64,000 bases of DNA from Mycobacterium genavense ATCC 51234 (GCF_000526915.1 NZ_JAGZ01000001.1:496001-560000); one strand, 5' to 3'; counted from the first letter of the stretch, positions 37,293 to 47,665 are shown. Program-made: numbers and translations. Notes: generated by a model not told the origin, from the letters alone.

Positions 37293-38262
37293 GTGGCACT
37301 TTGGCGCGCCGACGATCCAGAGGTTTTCGCGGCCACCGTCGTTGCTGCAGCTGAACAGCTCGGCGTGCAACCCCTCGCAGTCGAGAAGGATGACTGGGTC
37401 TGTGAGGTGCTGCGCGCGATCGTCGCCACCCACCGTGACGTGATCATATTCAAGGGCGGCACCAGCCTAGAGAAGCTACGCATTATTCAACGCTTCTCCG
37501 AGGATCTCGATCTCCTAGTGCTGGGCGATTACGCCAACTTTCGTGCTGTCAAGCGAGCGATGAAGGGCATGTTGGACACGGCGGCATTAGCGATCGGACA
37601 ACAGCACCGCGATCGGAAGTCGGCCGGCGAACTGGGAACTGCCAGGCAAGCGGCTTGGCTGGACCTACCCCTCACCCAGAGCGACCAATCAGGCGGACTG
37701 GCCGATCCCAAATCTGTTCTAGTCGAACTGGGTCAAACCGGCGGACCAAAACCGGCGCTCGTAACGCAAGTCGAGTCACTGTTGTACCGCGAACTGGCCG
37801 CGACGGACCTTGCCGGCCAGTGGGATGACCTGCGGCCGTTCGAAGTGACCGTCCTGCACCCGGGCCGCACACTCATCGAAAAACTTTTGCGGGTCAGACA
37901 ATTTCGTCGACCCGGCAAAACGCGGCACCGCGTACGGGCTAGCCCGTATCGGTCGCCAGTTTTACGACATCTGGGCGCTACTCGGGGATGCTTCTGTCAC
38001 GGCCCTGCTCGCTGACAGCGAAACCGTCGGCGACATCCTCGCCAGTGTCTTCGAGGTATCGGAGGCTTTCGGCGGCGATCATCCAATACCCGATGGAGGT
38101 TTCGCGGCCTCGGAGGCGTTTAACCCAAGCGGTGAATTTGCGAAAGACCTTCGCCGAGAGCACGAGATCGCAATGAATTCGTTCCACTACGGCACCGAAC
38201 GGCCAACGTTCGATGACGTGCTCAGTCGTGTCCATTCGCTGTCGGATCTACTTAACCCCTAA
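37293..38262 (+). pseudogene. AbiEii-type nucleotidyltransferase toxin, frameshifted
   Basis: An AbiEii/AbiGii-family nucleotidyltransferase toxin of about 322 codons. The polymerase-beta-like motif is clear: FKGGTSLEK (residues about 52-60) and SEDLDLL (about 70), with the catalytic Asp pair. A +1 insertion at about 37896 (GTCAGACAA where GTCGACAA is expected) shifts the last 120 residues, which continue as NFVDPAKRGTAYGLARIGRQ. The gene stops at TAA 38260-38262. It pairs with the antitoxin immediately upstream. Loss of the C-terminal half may have inactivated the toxin. Confidence 0.8.
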
Positions 38263-38556
38263 GCGGTGCCGAACAGTGTGTGCTGCGCAAGTGTCACGGT
38301 GCGTTTCTTCGCCGCGATGTACGGCCCGAAGGTCGCGTACCTGAGGGCGTCTCTTGGCGAGTAAGCCTGCATCGGTGAGGTGCAGAAGGGGGTAATTCTG
38401 TCCGGCCGCAGGATGAGTGAATACGTCTCCGTGACTTCTTTGTTGGTGGGTAGCGCGGCGCGACACGCGCGTCTCCGGGAACAGTGCGTCGGCGAGGCTG
38501 ACGCTGATGTGACGCTCGGCGCAGTCGTGGGCGAACTGCTCACCGCTGGCCGACAC
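38259..38556 (-). pseudogene. Unidentified protein, frameshifted, convergent with the AbiEii gene
   Basis: About 95 codons on the minus strand. The C-terminal frame reads plausibly (ETYSLILRPDRITPFC, then YATFGPYIAAKKRTVTLAQH) and ends at TAG 38259. The N-terminal part (EQFAHDCAERHISVSLADALFPET) is in another frame, the shift lying near 38450. The pattern looks protein-like, but no family was recognised. It fills part of the gap between the toxin gene and the tRNA genes. Confidence 0.4.
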
Positions 38557-38679
38557 TCGACATTGAACCGGGCCGGGATTCGACGCGGCGCGCTACACGT
38601 TCGAGGCGGCCGATCTGTCAGCTCATCGAGGTCAAGAGCCCGAATTTTTTGACTGAAACCACCTCTACCTGCATCAACG

Positions 38680-38754
38680 TGGTGCGCGATACTGGGATTG
38701 AACCAGTGACCTCTTCCGTGTCAGGGAAGCGCTCTCCCGCTGAGCTAATCGCGC
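38680..38754 (-). tRNA. tRNA-Val (anticodon GAC)
   Basis: The cloverleaf on the minus strand has acceptor GCGCGAT/ATCGCGC, D-arm AGCTCAGCGGGAGAGC, anticodon loop CTGACAC giving GAC, and T-loop GGTTCAATCC. Discriminator A and CCA are encoded. It reads GUC and, by wobble, GUU valine codons. Confidence 0.95.
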
Positions 38755-38767
38755 TGGGAGAAAAAAT

Positions 38768-38841
38768 TGGAGGTGGAGACGGGAATCGAACCCGTGTGCA
38801 CGGCTTTGCAGGCCGTTGCCTCACCACTCGGCCACTCCACC
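38768..38841 (-). tRNA. tRNA-Cys (anticodon GCA)
   Basis: The minus-strand cloverleaf has acceptor GGTGGAG/CTCCACC, anticodon loop CTGCAAA giving GCA, and T-arm GGTTCGATTCC. Discriminator U is typical of tRNA-Cys, and CCA is encoded. It is 13 bases upstream of tRNA-Val(GAC) in transcription order. Confidence 0.95.
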
Positions 38842-38869
38842 GCTGGGGTTGATGCCGCTTGCACCTTCG

Positions 38870-38942
38870 AGCGGATGACGGGATTCGAACCCGCGACCCT
38901 CACCTTGGCAAGGTGATGCGCTACCAACTGCGCTACATCCGC
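38870..38942 (-). tRNA. tRNA-Gly (anticodon GCC)
   Basis: The minus-strand cloverleaf has acceptor GCGGATG/CATCCGC, D-arm AGCGCAGTTGGTAGCGC, anticodon loop TTGCCAA giving GCC, and T-arm GGTTCGAATCC. CCA is not encoded. It is the first of three minus-strand tRNA genes, Gly-Cys-Val, likely one transcript. Confidence 0.95.
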
Positions 38943-39122
38943 GTGCAACGAGCGAGATCGTCGCCCGGTGCGAAGGACGACGATAGTCCACCCACGCGGG
39001 CACACACAAATCCCTTGGCGCGTTGTCGCTCTAGGTTATAGCGCAGCCGCCGGGGGCGCATGAGGCGGGATCTGCGACGCTGGTTTCGTGCTAGTCTTCT
39101 CCCTCGTTCGCCTCTCGGCGCC

Positions 39123-39194
39123 GGTCCCGTGGCTCAGTGGAAGAGCGTCCGCTTCACACGCGGAAGGTCGCTGGTTCGATCCCAGCCGGGACCA
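39123..39194 (+). tRNA. tRNA-Val (anticodon CAC)
   Basis: The plus-strand cloverleaf has acceptor GGTCCCG/CGGGACC, D-arm GGCTCAGTGGAAGAGC, anticodon loop TTCACAC giving CAC for GUG codons, and T-arm TGGTTCGATCC. CCA is not encoded. It is divergent from the Gly-Cys-Val cluster across 180 bases. Confidence 0.95.
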
Positions 39195-39385
39195 CTCACT
39201 ATTTGCATGACGGCTGGCCCGGCCTGGGCTCGCGGTCGCGATGCCCACAACTCGTCAGCGGACCCGTTTCGACCAGCTGATTCGCCCCGCGCCCCCGACC
39301 GCGAATCATTTGCTGGGGCGTCGGCTCGGAGGTATAAAAAGCGTCGTGATGACGTCCGCAGCGCCGCGTCGCATCGGGTAACGCG

Positions 39386-40985
39386 ATGGCCGGGGTGTAT
39401 CGAGACGTCATTGCCGTCCCCGGCGCCCGGGCACTGATCGGGGCTAGTGCCGCCTCGGAAATCGGCAACTGGTTGTACAACGCCGCGCTGCTCGGCTACG
39501 TGTACAGCGCGACCCACTCGGCCGCCTGGGTCGGCGCCGCAACCGTCTGCCGTCTTTCCCGTTGGTCTTGCTCGGCCCGTTCGGCGGGATCATCGCCGAC
39601 CGCTACCGGCGGCGCACCGTACTGCTGGCCGGCGACTCCCTGCGCATGCTGCTCATGGCTGCCCTTGCGGTGACGGTGGCCAGTACCGGCCCGGTGACAC
39701 TGGTTATCGCGTTGACCACCCTGGCGTCGGCCGCCGCCTGCGCCGAGAGGCCGGCCGCGCTGGCGATCCTGCCCCGCTTGGTCGGGGAGACGCGGCTCGG
39801 CCCGGCGATCGGAGCGATCTTGCTCACCGTGGCTCCCGCCTGGATCGCGTTCCTGGCGAACGGCGTCACGTTCGCGGTCTCTGCGTTGTTGATCGCGACC
39901 ATTCATCCCGATCCGGCTCCGGTCGGCGAGCATGCGTCGGGACGTCGGCTGGCCGGCGGGCTGCGGACGGTGCACGCGACTCCGTTCGCGTGGTTGCTGA
40001 TCATGACTGTGGCGATGGTGGAATTCACCTACGGAGCCCAGACCGTGCAGCTCGTCGTCTACGCCACGCAGTCGCTCGGGCTCGGAAGCGGCGGCTACGG
40101 TGTCCTGCTGACGGCGGCGGGCGCCGGCGGGCTGGTGAGCGCGCTCGTCAACGGCCGCTTGTCCGTCAGCAGACAGGTATCGGTGATCGTCGTCGTCACC
40201 GGTTTGCTGGCGTGCGCCTCCCAGCTGGCGTACGCCGGCACGCAGGTGCTGACGCTTGCGCTGGCGGTGACGGTAATCGCCAACGCCGCGCTGGTCTCGT
40301 GCGAGGTCGTCGGCGAGACGACGTTGGCGCGCATCGCCCCCCCCCCCCCCCCCGCGACGCGCTCGGACGCGTGATCGGGATCTTCGACGCTGTCGGCATT
40401 GCCGGGATGATCGCCGGCGCAGTCCTGGCGTCGGTTCTGCTGACGTTGACCTCACTGCGGGCCAGCCTGCTGATCCTCGGCGCCGCCGCCGTGCTGATCA
40501 CCCTGCTGTGCGGCCTTGGCCTGCGCGGACTCGACGCGCTCACCTCCAGGATCAACGTCCTGCAAGGTCTTCCCGTCACGGCCGGAGCGCCGCGGATCGT
40601 CTTGGAGCAGCTGGCCGCGGCCGCACAGTTCTGCCCGCTGCCACCGGGGGTCGACGTCGTGGTTCAGGGAGCCCCGGCGCACGCGTTCTACGCCGTCGTA
40701 GCGGGACGCGTCGTGGTGCACCGGGACGGCAGGGCCGTCGTGCATCTAGGTCCGGGTGACAGCTTCGGTGAACGCGGCCTGCTCGACCAGGTGCCTCGAA
40801 ACGCCACCGTTACCACCGAGATGGACACGACGTTGCTCCGGGTGGAAGGCGATGTGCTGCTCTACGCTCTCGAGGCCGCGCCGAGCCTGCGACCCGCGCT
40901 GGATCTCAGCAGCACCGCGCCTGGAGTGCAGGTCCCGCCCGGCGAAACCGCCTTGGTGGACGACCCGCGCTGGAGCGAGGCGTGA
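39386..40985 (+). pseudogene. MFS transporter fused to a cyclic-nucleotide-binding domain, interrupted
   Basis: About 530 codons in three pieces: an MFS half with the signature loop FGGIIADRYRRRT near residue 66, further helices (39562-40336), then after the C17 tract the last helices and a C-terminal cNMP-binding domain (DVVVQGAPAHAFYAVVAGRVVV, LGPGDSFGERGLLDQVPR, residues about 410-510). Frames change near 39550 (a one-base indel) and at 40337-40353. MFS-cNMP fusions occur in actinobacteria; the domain is thought to gate transport by cyclic nucleotide (inference). The stop overlaps the start of an ATP-grasp gene, so the pair is coupled. Confidence 0.82.
40337..40353. repeat. Homopolymer tract C17
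   Basis: Seventeen consecutive C inside the MFS gene, after the IAP of ARIAP. Protein continuity (ARIAPRDALGR) requires about six, so the run is about 11 too long and shifts the frame by +2. It mirrors the G19 tract at 11682. Confidence 0.95.
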
Positions 40986-42246
40986 GCCTCGACGGGCCCA
41001 CCGTGGTCGTCGTCGGTGCCGGCTACGAGGGCAAGCGCCGCTGCTATGAGCGGCTCGTCGAACTCGGCGCACGCCTGGTGATCGTCGACGAGCCGGGACA
41101 CTGGTCCGAGTCGCTCGCCGACCAAAGCGCCGAAATACATTGGGTGGCAGCGTCATTCAGCGGGGACCCCAATGTCGACGCCGCCGCGACGCTTGCCGTC
41201 TTGGAGCGTTCGGGCGTTCGCGCCGATGGTGTCCTGACGTTCTGGGAGGACCGGGTGTGCGACGCGGCGCGCGTGGCGGCGGCGCTGGGGTTGCCGGGCA
41301 ACCCACCCGAGGCGGTCGACGCGGCGCGCAGCAAGGTCCGCACCCGGGAGCTGTCCGCGCGGCTCGGGCTGCCCACACCGGCAGCTCAGCGGGTCCGATC
41401 CTTGGATGAGCTGTTTGCCGCCGCCGCGGCGGTGGGGTTTCCCGCCGTCGTGAAACCGGAGTTCGGCGCGAGCGCATTGGGCTGCATCAGAGTCGACGAC
41501 TTCGATTCGCTGCCAGGGGTGTACCACCGCGTTCGTGCCATCGTCACCCCCGAGCACGATGCGATATTCCGCGCCGGCAACGACCTGGTCCTGGAGCAGT
41601 ACCTGGACGGCGTGGAGTTCGACGTCGACCTCGTCTTGCAGGACGGCACCTGCGTGTTCGCCAGCGTGTCGCAGAACTGGCCGACGGCCGAGCCCTCGTT
41701 CCAGGAGACCGGCCTGCACATCCCGCCGGACCACAACAAAGCGGCCGTGCGCAAACTCGTCGACCTGAGCGTGCGAACGGTTAAATCGTTCGGGTTCCGC
41801 CGCGGGGTGCTGCACGTGGAGGGCAAGTGCACCGGTAGCGGCCCCCGCGTGATCGAGGTGAACGCTTGGATGGGGGCACGAGGATCCACCAGATGGTCGA
41901 GGCGGTGTGGGGCGTCGACCTGATCGAAGCCCAGCTTCGTAGCTGCCTGGACCTGCCCCAGGCGATCAAGCCGAGCCGTAAGCCCCGGTGTGCGGTTGTC
42001 AACGCGATCGTCTATGCCCCCGCCACCGGCCGCCTGGCGCAGCTGCCGTTCGCCGACGTTGCTCCCGATGCCGGCATGGGAGTCGAGCTGGACGTCTTTG
42101 GCCAGATCGGGCAGGACGTCGCCGGTCCCGACAACATCTTCGCGACGGCGCTGGCCGAGCTGACGATCAGCGGCAAGAACCTGCGGCACGCACGGTCGCG
42201 GGCCGCCCGGGTCTTACGCGACCCACCGCGAGTGCTCCCCACCTGA
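40982..42246 (+). pseudogene. ATP-grasp carboxylate-amine ligase, frameshifted
   Basis: An ATP-grasp enzyme of about 420 codons that would join a carboxylate to an amine via an acyl phosphate. Seen: an N-terminal Rossmann-like part (TVVVVGAGYEGKRRCYERL), a central lid (FPAVVKPEFGASALGCIRV), LEQYLDGVEFDVDLV, and the metal-binding VIEVNAWMG near 295. The frame then shifts by -1 at about 41868: the run ATGGGGGCACG has five G where six are needed for MGGTRIHQMVEAVWG. Start GTG 40982 overlaps the MFS stop. A coupled transporter plus ligase is typical of small natural-product pathways (inference); the product is unknown. Confidence 0.8.
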
Positions 42247-42385
42247 ACCGCGGCCCGGATCGCACGGCATTTCCCCAAATCTCGGAGCGGCTAAGGAAAT
42301 TCACGCGCTGCACAGCCGCGACCGCCGTTGCCCAAGCATCGATGCCGGGCAACCTGGGTCTTCACAGCGCTCCGCAATGCTGTAC

Positions 42386-42420
42386 AGTTCTGAACTACCC
42401 AACTATGGAACTCAAGTTCC
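42386..42420. promoter_or_regulatory. Double inverted-repeat operator upstream of the second mmpS
   Basis: AGTTC-T-GAACT (42386-42396) and GGAACT-CA-AGTTCC (42407-42420) share the half-site GAACT/AGTTC. Their centres are about 22 bases apart, two helical turns, as for a repressor that binds as two dimers. The site lies 76 bases before the mmpS start; the tetR gene at the end of the operon is the obvious candidate regulator. Confidence 0.6.
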
Positions 42421-42495
42421 GTCAGCGGGTGCGATCCGGTACGTCGACCTCGAGGCGCGCCGCTCGGCGGTGGCCGTCAGAGGAGGTGGTGCGGG

Positions 42496-42933
42496 TTGTA
42501 TCAACTGTTCAAGAAGGCGTGGATACCGCTGCTGCTGGTCGTCGTTGTCGCGCTCGGCGGATATGTGGTGTTGCGGGTCCGTGCCAGCTTCGGAGCCAAC
42601 GCTCACGCGGCAAGCGCCGACGCAAACGCCCAAGACACCAAGCCGTTCAACCCCAAACACATCACCTACGAGGTGACGGCCCCGTCGGGCGGCACTGTCA
42701 GCGTCAACTACCTCGATGAAAACGGGCAACCCCACCTTGTCGAAAACGCGCCGCTGCCATGATCGTACACCATCGTGACCACCCTGCCGTCGATGTCGGC
42801 CAACATCGTCGCCCAGGGTGACACCGGCATCCGCCAGCTTCGATGCCGGGTCATCGTCGACGGCCAAGTCCGCGACGACCGCAGCCTCGACGAATACCAA
42901 CCCTTCATCTACTGCTTGGTGAAATCCGTATGA
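42496..42933 (+). pseudogene. MmpS family protein with an internal stop
   Basis: A second MmpS: membrane helix (IPLLLVVVVALGGYVVLRV) then the periplasmic domain (HITYEVTAPSGGTVSVNYLD). TGA 42760-42762 interrupts the frame where related proteins have Trp (LPW in the first MmpS here), and the same frame resumes with SYTIVTTLPS and ends LVKSV at TGA 42931. A TGG-to-TGA change explains it. GGAGGT at 42481-42486 precedes TTG 42496. It overlaps the mmpL start by ATGA. Confidence 0.85.
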
Positions 42934-45782
42934 GCAACGAGCCCGGCTCTCGTTCCCGCATCGCCCGCCTGATCCGCGTCCTGGCGGTGCCGATCATCCT
43001 GTTCTGGCTTCTCGTCGCGCTCGGCACCACCCTGCTCACCCCGGGGCTCGGCGAGGTGGCGGGCAAGCACTCGGTGCCCATGACTCCGCGGGACGCGACC
43101 GCGTTCAAAGACATGATGAACATCGGCCACAAGTTCCAGGAGTTCGACACCGACTCCTTGGCGATGGTCGTGCTGGAAGGCGACGACAAGCTGGGCGACA
43201 GCGCGCACGTCTTCTACAACAAGATCGTCGATAAGCTCAAGGCCAGCAAGCATGTTCAGTTCCTCCAGGATTTCTGGAGTGACCCGCTGACCGCCGCCGG
43301 CTCCCAGAGCCCGGACGGCAAGGCCGCCTACGTCCAGGTCTTCCTCGACGGCGCGCAGGGCGCCACCCCCTCCCACGCGTCGGTCGCCGCGCTGCGCAAG
43401 ATCGTCGCCGAGGTCCCGCCGCCGCCGGGCGTCAAGGTCTACGTAGCCGGCAACACCGCGCTCAATACCGACACACTGGTCGCCGCGCACAACAGCATGG
43501 ACCTGATGACGCTGATCACGATCGGCGTGATCTTCGTGATGCTGCTGATCATCTATCGCTCGCTGAAGAACGCGATCCTGGCGTTGATACTGGTCCGCTT
43601 CGAGCTCTATGCCGCCGAAGGCATCGTGGCGACCGCGGGCAATCTGGACATCATCGGGCTGACCCCGTACGCCGTCAGCATGGTCACGATGCTGACCATC
43701 GCCACGGGCACCGACTATTTCATCTTCCTGTTGGGCCGCTATCACGAGGCCCGATCCCGTGGCGAAGACAAAGAGCAGGCGTACTACAGCGCCTACAACG
43801 GCGTCGTGCACGTCATCCTGGGATCGGGTCTCACGATCGTGGGCGCCTGCCTGTGCCTGACCGCGACCAAGCTGCCCTACTTCCAGACCATAGGCATCGC
43901 GTGCGCCATCGCCTTGGTGGTGACGATGCTGGCGGGCGTGACGCTGGCTCCCGCGTTGCTCGCGGTCGCGTCCAGGTTCGGTTTCTTCGATCCGAAACGT
44001 CAAGTGTCGGAACGGGGTTGGCGCCGAGTCGGCACCATGGTGACGAGGTGGCCGGTGCCGATCATCGTCGTGGCGTCCTTCGTCGCGGTGATCGGCTTCG
44101 TCAGCCTTACGACCTATGTCCCGACGTACAACGACAAGAAATTCACCCCGCCGGACATCGCGGCCAACGTCGCGCAGACGGCGGCCGAGCGGCATTTCAC
44201 CCCGGCGCACATGAATCCCGAATTGTTGATGGTCGAAGCCGACCATGATCTGCGCGACCCGGCGGACATGCTGATCATCGACCGAATCGCCAAGACGGTC
44301 TTCCATTAACGCGGCATCGGCCGGGTGCAAACCAGCACCCGCCGCTGGGCGCGCCGATCGAGCACAGCTCGATCCCGTTCGTGATCGCCATGAACAGCAC
44401 CAGCACGCTCCAGACGGCCAAATTCATGAACGACAGCATGGCGTCGATGCTCGAGCACGCCGACGAGATGGGCAGAACGATCAGCGTCATGCAGCACATG
44501 TACGGCGTCATGCAGCAGATGACCGACACCACTCACGAGATGACCCGTGACATGCACGTCTTGCAGTCGGACATCGAGGGAGTGCGGCAGCACATCGCGG
44601 ATTTCGAAGACACCTGGCGGCCGATTCGCTCATATTTTTATTGGGAGAAACACTGTTTCGACATCCCGGTCTGCTGGTCGTTGCGGTCGATCTTCGACAC
44701 GCTCGACGACATCGACGTGATGGCCGACGACATCGGAAAGACAACCAAGGACATCGACACCCTGGACCGGTTGATGCCGCAACTGCTCGCCGACTTTCCC
44801 AAGACCATCGAGTCGATGCAACGAATGCGCGACTACATGCTGTCCACCCACAGCTCCATGGCCGGCATTCAGTGTCACATGCAAGAGAACGCCGAAGGCT
44901 CGACGATGATGGGCAACTACTTCGACCAGGCCAAGAACGACGACAGCTTCTATCCGCCGCCGGAGGTCTTCAAAAACCCCGACTTCAAGCGCGGACTGAA
45001 GATGTTCGTCTCGCCCGACGGTAAGGCGGTCCGGTTCATCATCACCCACCAGGGCGACCGCCTCGGTGGACGGCATCCGGCACGTCCAGGGCATCAAGCA
45101 GGCCGTCGCCGACGCGGTCAAGGGCACTCCGCTGGAGTCCGCGAAGGTCTCGCTGGCCGGCACCGCCTCGATGTACAGCGACATGCAGGACGGCGTGAAG
45201 ATCGACCTGACGATCGCCGGCATCGCCGCGCTGATCCTGATCTTTTCGATCATGCTGCTGATCACCCGCAGCTTGGTGGCATCCCTGGTGATCGTCGGTA
45301 CGGTGCTGGCGTCGCTGGGCACCGCGTGCGGTCTGTCCGTGCTGCTCTGGCAGGACATTCTCGGGGTGGGCCCGCAATGGATCGTGCTACCGCTGACGTT
45401 GATCATCCTGCTGGCCGTCGGGTCCGATTACAACCTGCTGCTGGTTTCCCGTCTGAAGGAAGAGATTCCAGCCGGCCTCAACACCGGCATCATCCGGGGC
45501 ATGGGCGCTTCCGGCCGGGTGGTGACCGCGGCCGGCCTGATATTTGCGGCGACAATGGCGTCGATGATCGTCAGCAACCTGGTGGTGATCGGGCAGTTCG
45601 GCACCGCGATCGGGATGGGCCTGCTCGTCGACACGTTCATCGTGCGGGCCTTCATGACCCCGGCGATCGCGGCCGCGCTGGGCCGCTGGTTCTGGTGGCC
45701 GTTGGACACCTTCAAGATGAGGAAGAACGACCAACAGCCGGAGAGCGCTACCGCTCCCATCCCGCGCCTGACCACGGTGTAG
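42930..45782 (+). pseudogene. MmpL family RND transporter, multiply interrupted
   Basis: A full-length MmpL by content (about 950 codons): both proton-relay motifs are present (GTDYFIFLLGRYHEAR near residue 259 and [11 protein letters not shown] near 830), with a Met- and His-rich helical periplasmic insert between. TAA 44307-44309 follows KTVFH, a -1 shift lies near 44333 (CGCCGCTG where CGCCCGCTG is expected), and a further shift lies near 45050-45060. The last part ends TTV at TAG 45780. Unlike the first MmpL it keeps its transport core but cannot be translated whole. It belongs to an operon with the upstream mmpS and downstream tetR. Confidence 0.88.
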
Positions 45783-45787
45783 CGCAG

Positions 45788-46400
45788 ATGAGTGAGATGG
45801 AGTTGAAGCTTCGTCAACGCACCGTTGGCAAGCTGGATCGTTCCCGCGATCCCGCGATCCTCAACGCCGCTATTGCCGCACTGACCGAGAACGGCTACGA
45901 CGCCACCAATATGGACGACATCGCCGCGCGCGCCGACGTCGGCAAGGCCGCGATCTACCGACGCTGGTCGTCGAAGGCGGCGTTGATCACCGACGTTCTT
46001 CTCTACTGACGCCCCGATCTGCGCAACCATGACGTCCCCGACTCCGGCAGTTTGGCCGGCGACATGGAAGCGTTGATCGAGCGCGCCGCACGCAACGACA
46101 GCGAGTCGATCACCAACGACCTGGTGCTCCGCGTCGCCCTGGAGGGCGCCCGTGACCCCCAGATCGCCGAGGCTCTCGGCGATCTGATGCTGGTCAAGGG
46201 CACCCCGCATCATGTCGACGATCCTGGCGCGCGCCGCCGCCCGCGGGGAGATCGCCGCCGACCGCGACTGGTCCCTAGTCGCCGACGTGCTCAACGCCAT
46301 GTGCCTGCAGCGAGTGCTCAACGGGCAAAGCGTCGACGCGGAGTTCATCCGCCAGGTCATCGACACAATCGTGTTGCCCGCCCTGGGTATCGAGCGCTGA
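45788..46400 (+). pseudogene. TetR family regulator, interrupted
   Basis: A TetR repressor of about 203 codons, helix-turn-helix clear at residues 19-65 (AILNAAIAALTENGYDATNM, ADVGKAAIYRRWSSKAALI). TGA 46007-46009 follows DVLLY where a Trp (TGG) is common, and the frame continues RPDLRNHDVPD. A +1 shift near 46203 (ACCCCGC where ACCCGC is expected) moves the last 65 residues (STILARAAARGEIAADRDW). It starts 5 bases after the mmpL stop and probably controlled the operon through the upstream palindromes. ATG 45788 or 45797 is the start. Confidence 0.85.
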
Positions 46401-46402
46401 GT

Positions 46403-46800
46403 TCATGAGGCCCGGCGTGGACCGATGACCCCCTCGGTCCACGCCCGGTCCTCGGTGTAGAGCGCCTCACCGTCGTGCGGCACGCGCTTGCTCTTGGTGC
46501 CCTCTTGACCGTGGCCGGCGGGCGCGGCGCCCATCGGAATGCCTATGCCGCCGCCTTTGTTCAGCGCCGAGTACGCGGCCGGGATCGGGATACCCTCGCC
46601 CGTGACGGCCGGGCCGGGGCGGGACGTCGTCGCGGAATCCGCCGGACCCGCGAGGGCAGTTTGGGCATCGACGGCAGACCGGCCCCGCCCGATGCCGGCT
46701 TGAGTCCCGGCCCCTTGGGCCGGTCGGGCACCACCTTGAGGTTTTTCTTCGAGGCGCTGGCCGACTGCGGATCGGTTGGCATCCCAGGCGTCGCGCCCAT
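46403..46800 (-). pseudogene. C-terminal remnant of a PPE/ESX-type proline- and glycine-rich protein
   Basis: Minus-strand pieces in two frames: KNLKVVPDRPKGPGLKPASG, then after a shift near 46640 IPIPAAYSALNKGGGIGIPMGAAP and the end LYTEDRAWTEGVIGPRRAS with a stop at 46403. This kind of low-complexity region closed by a charged W-T-E tail is found at the C-terminus of some mycobacterial ESX-associated and PPE-linked proteins (recollection, not verified). No N-terminal domain is present. It is a truncated relic convergent with tetR. Confidence 0.5.
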
Positions 46801-46895
46801 CGGCAGCCAAAATCCCTACCGCACAATGTGTTTGCGAAAGGCGACCAATTAATTCGAAATGTCCTTGGTGGCAACCGTTTTCACAGCTAGGCCTC

Positions 46896-47330
46896 ATGAA
46901 AGTCGCACTAATCGCTGCTAAGGTTGTCGGTATTGTGCGAACTCGGTCTAGGACTGCAACTCGGCGACGGTCCATCGTCGCGCTTGTTGCCGTGCTTTCC
47001 TTGTTCGCAGCTGCCCACGGTTATTGGGTTTTGCGTGCCGAGATCTCGACTGACGTATCCCCGCCGTCGGCGACGGCGTTGCTCAACCCAACCTCCAGCC
47101 CGGCGCAGCTGACGGACCACTCCGCGACGCCGGGTCAGGTCCATTCCGTCTCGAACTTCCACCACGGCAAGACAATCAAGAACGCGGGATTAAGGCGCAA
47201 CCGACCGCCGACCTTCACGTCGTGGGCGTCCCCGCCGAGCTCTTCGACGCCCGTGGGCTTATCGCCGGCATGGCCGGTGCCGGCAGTGCGCGCGCACCCG
47301 CGAATGTTCATGCCTGCCCAAATCTTTTGA
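46896..47330 (+). CDS. Hypothetical membrane-anchored protein
   Basis: A predicted 144-residue product with a basic N-terminus, one hydrophobic helix (IVALVAVLSLFAAAHGYWVL, residues about 27-46) and a Ser/Pro-rich tail without a recognised domain. The last third is of low complexity and may be out of frame. There is no strong ribosome site before ATG 46896. Treated as doubtful. Confidence 0.3.
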   Translation: MKVALIAAKVVGIVRTRSRTATRRRSIVALVAVLSLFAAAHGYWVLRAEISTDVSPPSATALLNPTSSPAQLTDHSATPGQVHSVSNFHHGKTIKNAGLRRNRPPTFTSWASPPSSSTPVGLSPAWPVPAVRAHPRMFMPAQIF

Positions 47331-47665
47331 CCCAGCTCTGCGTATCCCGGCGCTGATCGATACCCGCCAGCACCGTGATTAGGGCTGGTGCGCCGATACC
47401 CGGTAATCCGCGTTAGGCAGCCCGACCCTGCGCGGTCGTTCGAGTGCCCTCGCCTCGGCTGCACGGCGCCGGTCGGCAGCCTGGGCGCTAGCTCGCATAC
47501 CTCATTGAATGACGCCATGTCCGTCCTTGGCTCATGTACTAGCGGCCTCGGCGAACTCTGAGGGTCTCGCCACGGCTCGGTAGCCAACACGCGCGCCAAT
47601 GTGCGTGTCGCCGTTGCCATTCCAGTGGCCCCCGCGACATGGCGCAGTACCGAAAGGATTTCAAA
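47331..47665. other. Intergenic region upstream of the PPE gene
   Basis: About 330 bases with no supported gene. A long minus-strand frame (47135-47620) has no recognisable domain and is probably chance. AAAGGA at 47652-47657, the ribosome site of the PPE gene, lies at its end. Confidence 0.4.

Noticed and set aside
38680..39194. rRNA operon or tmRNA near the tRNA cluster
   Set aside because: Only four tRNA cloverleaves are recognisable; no rRNA signatures.
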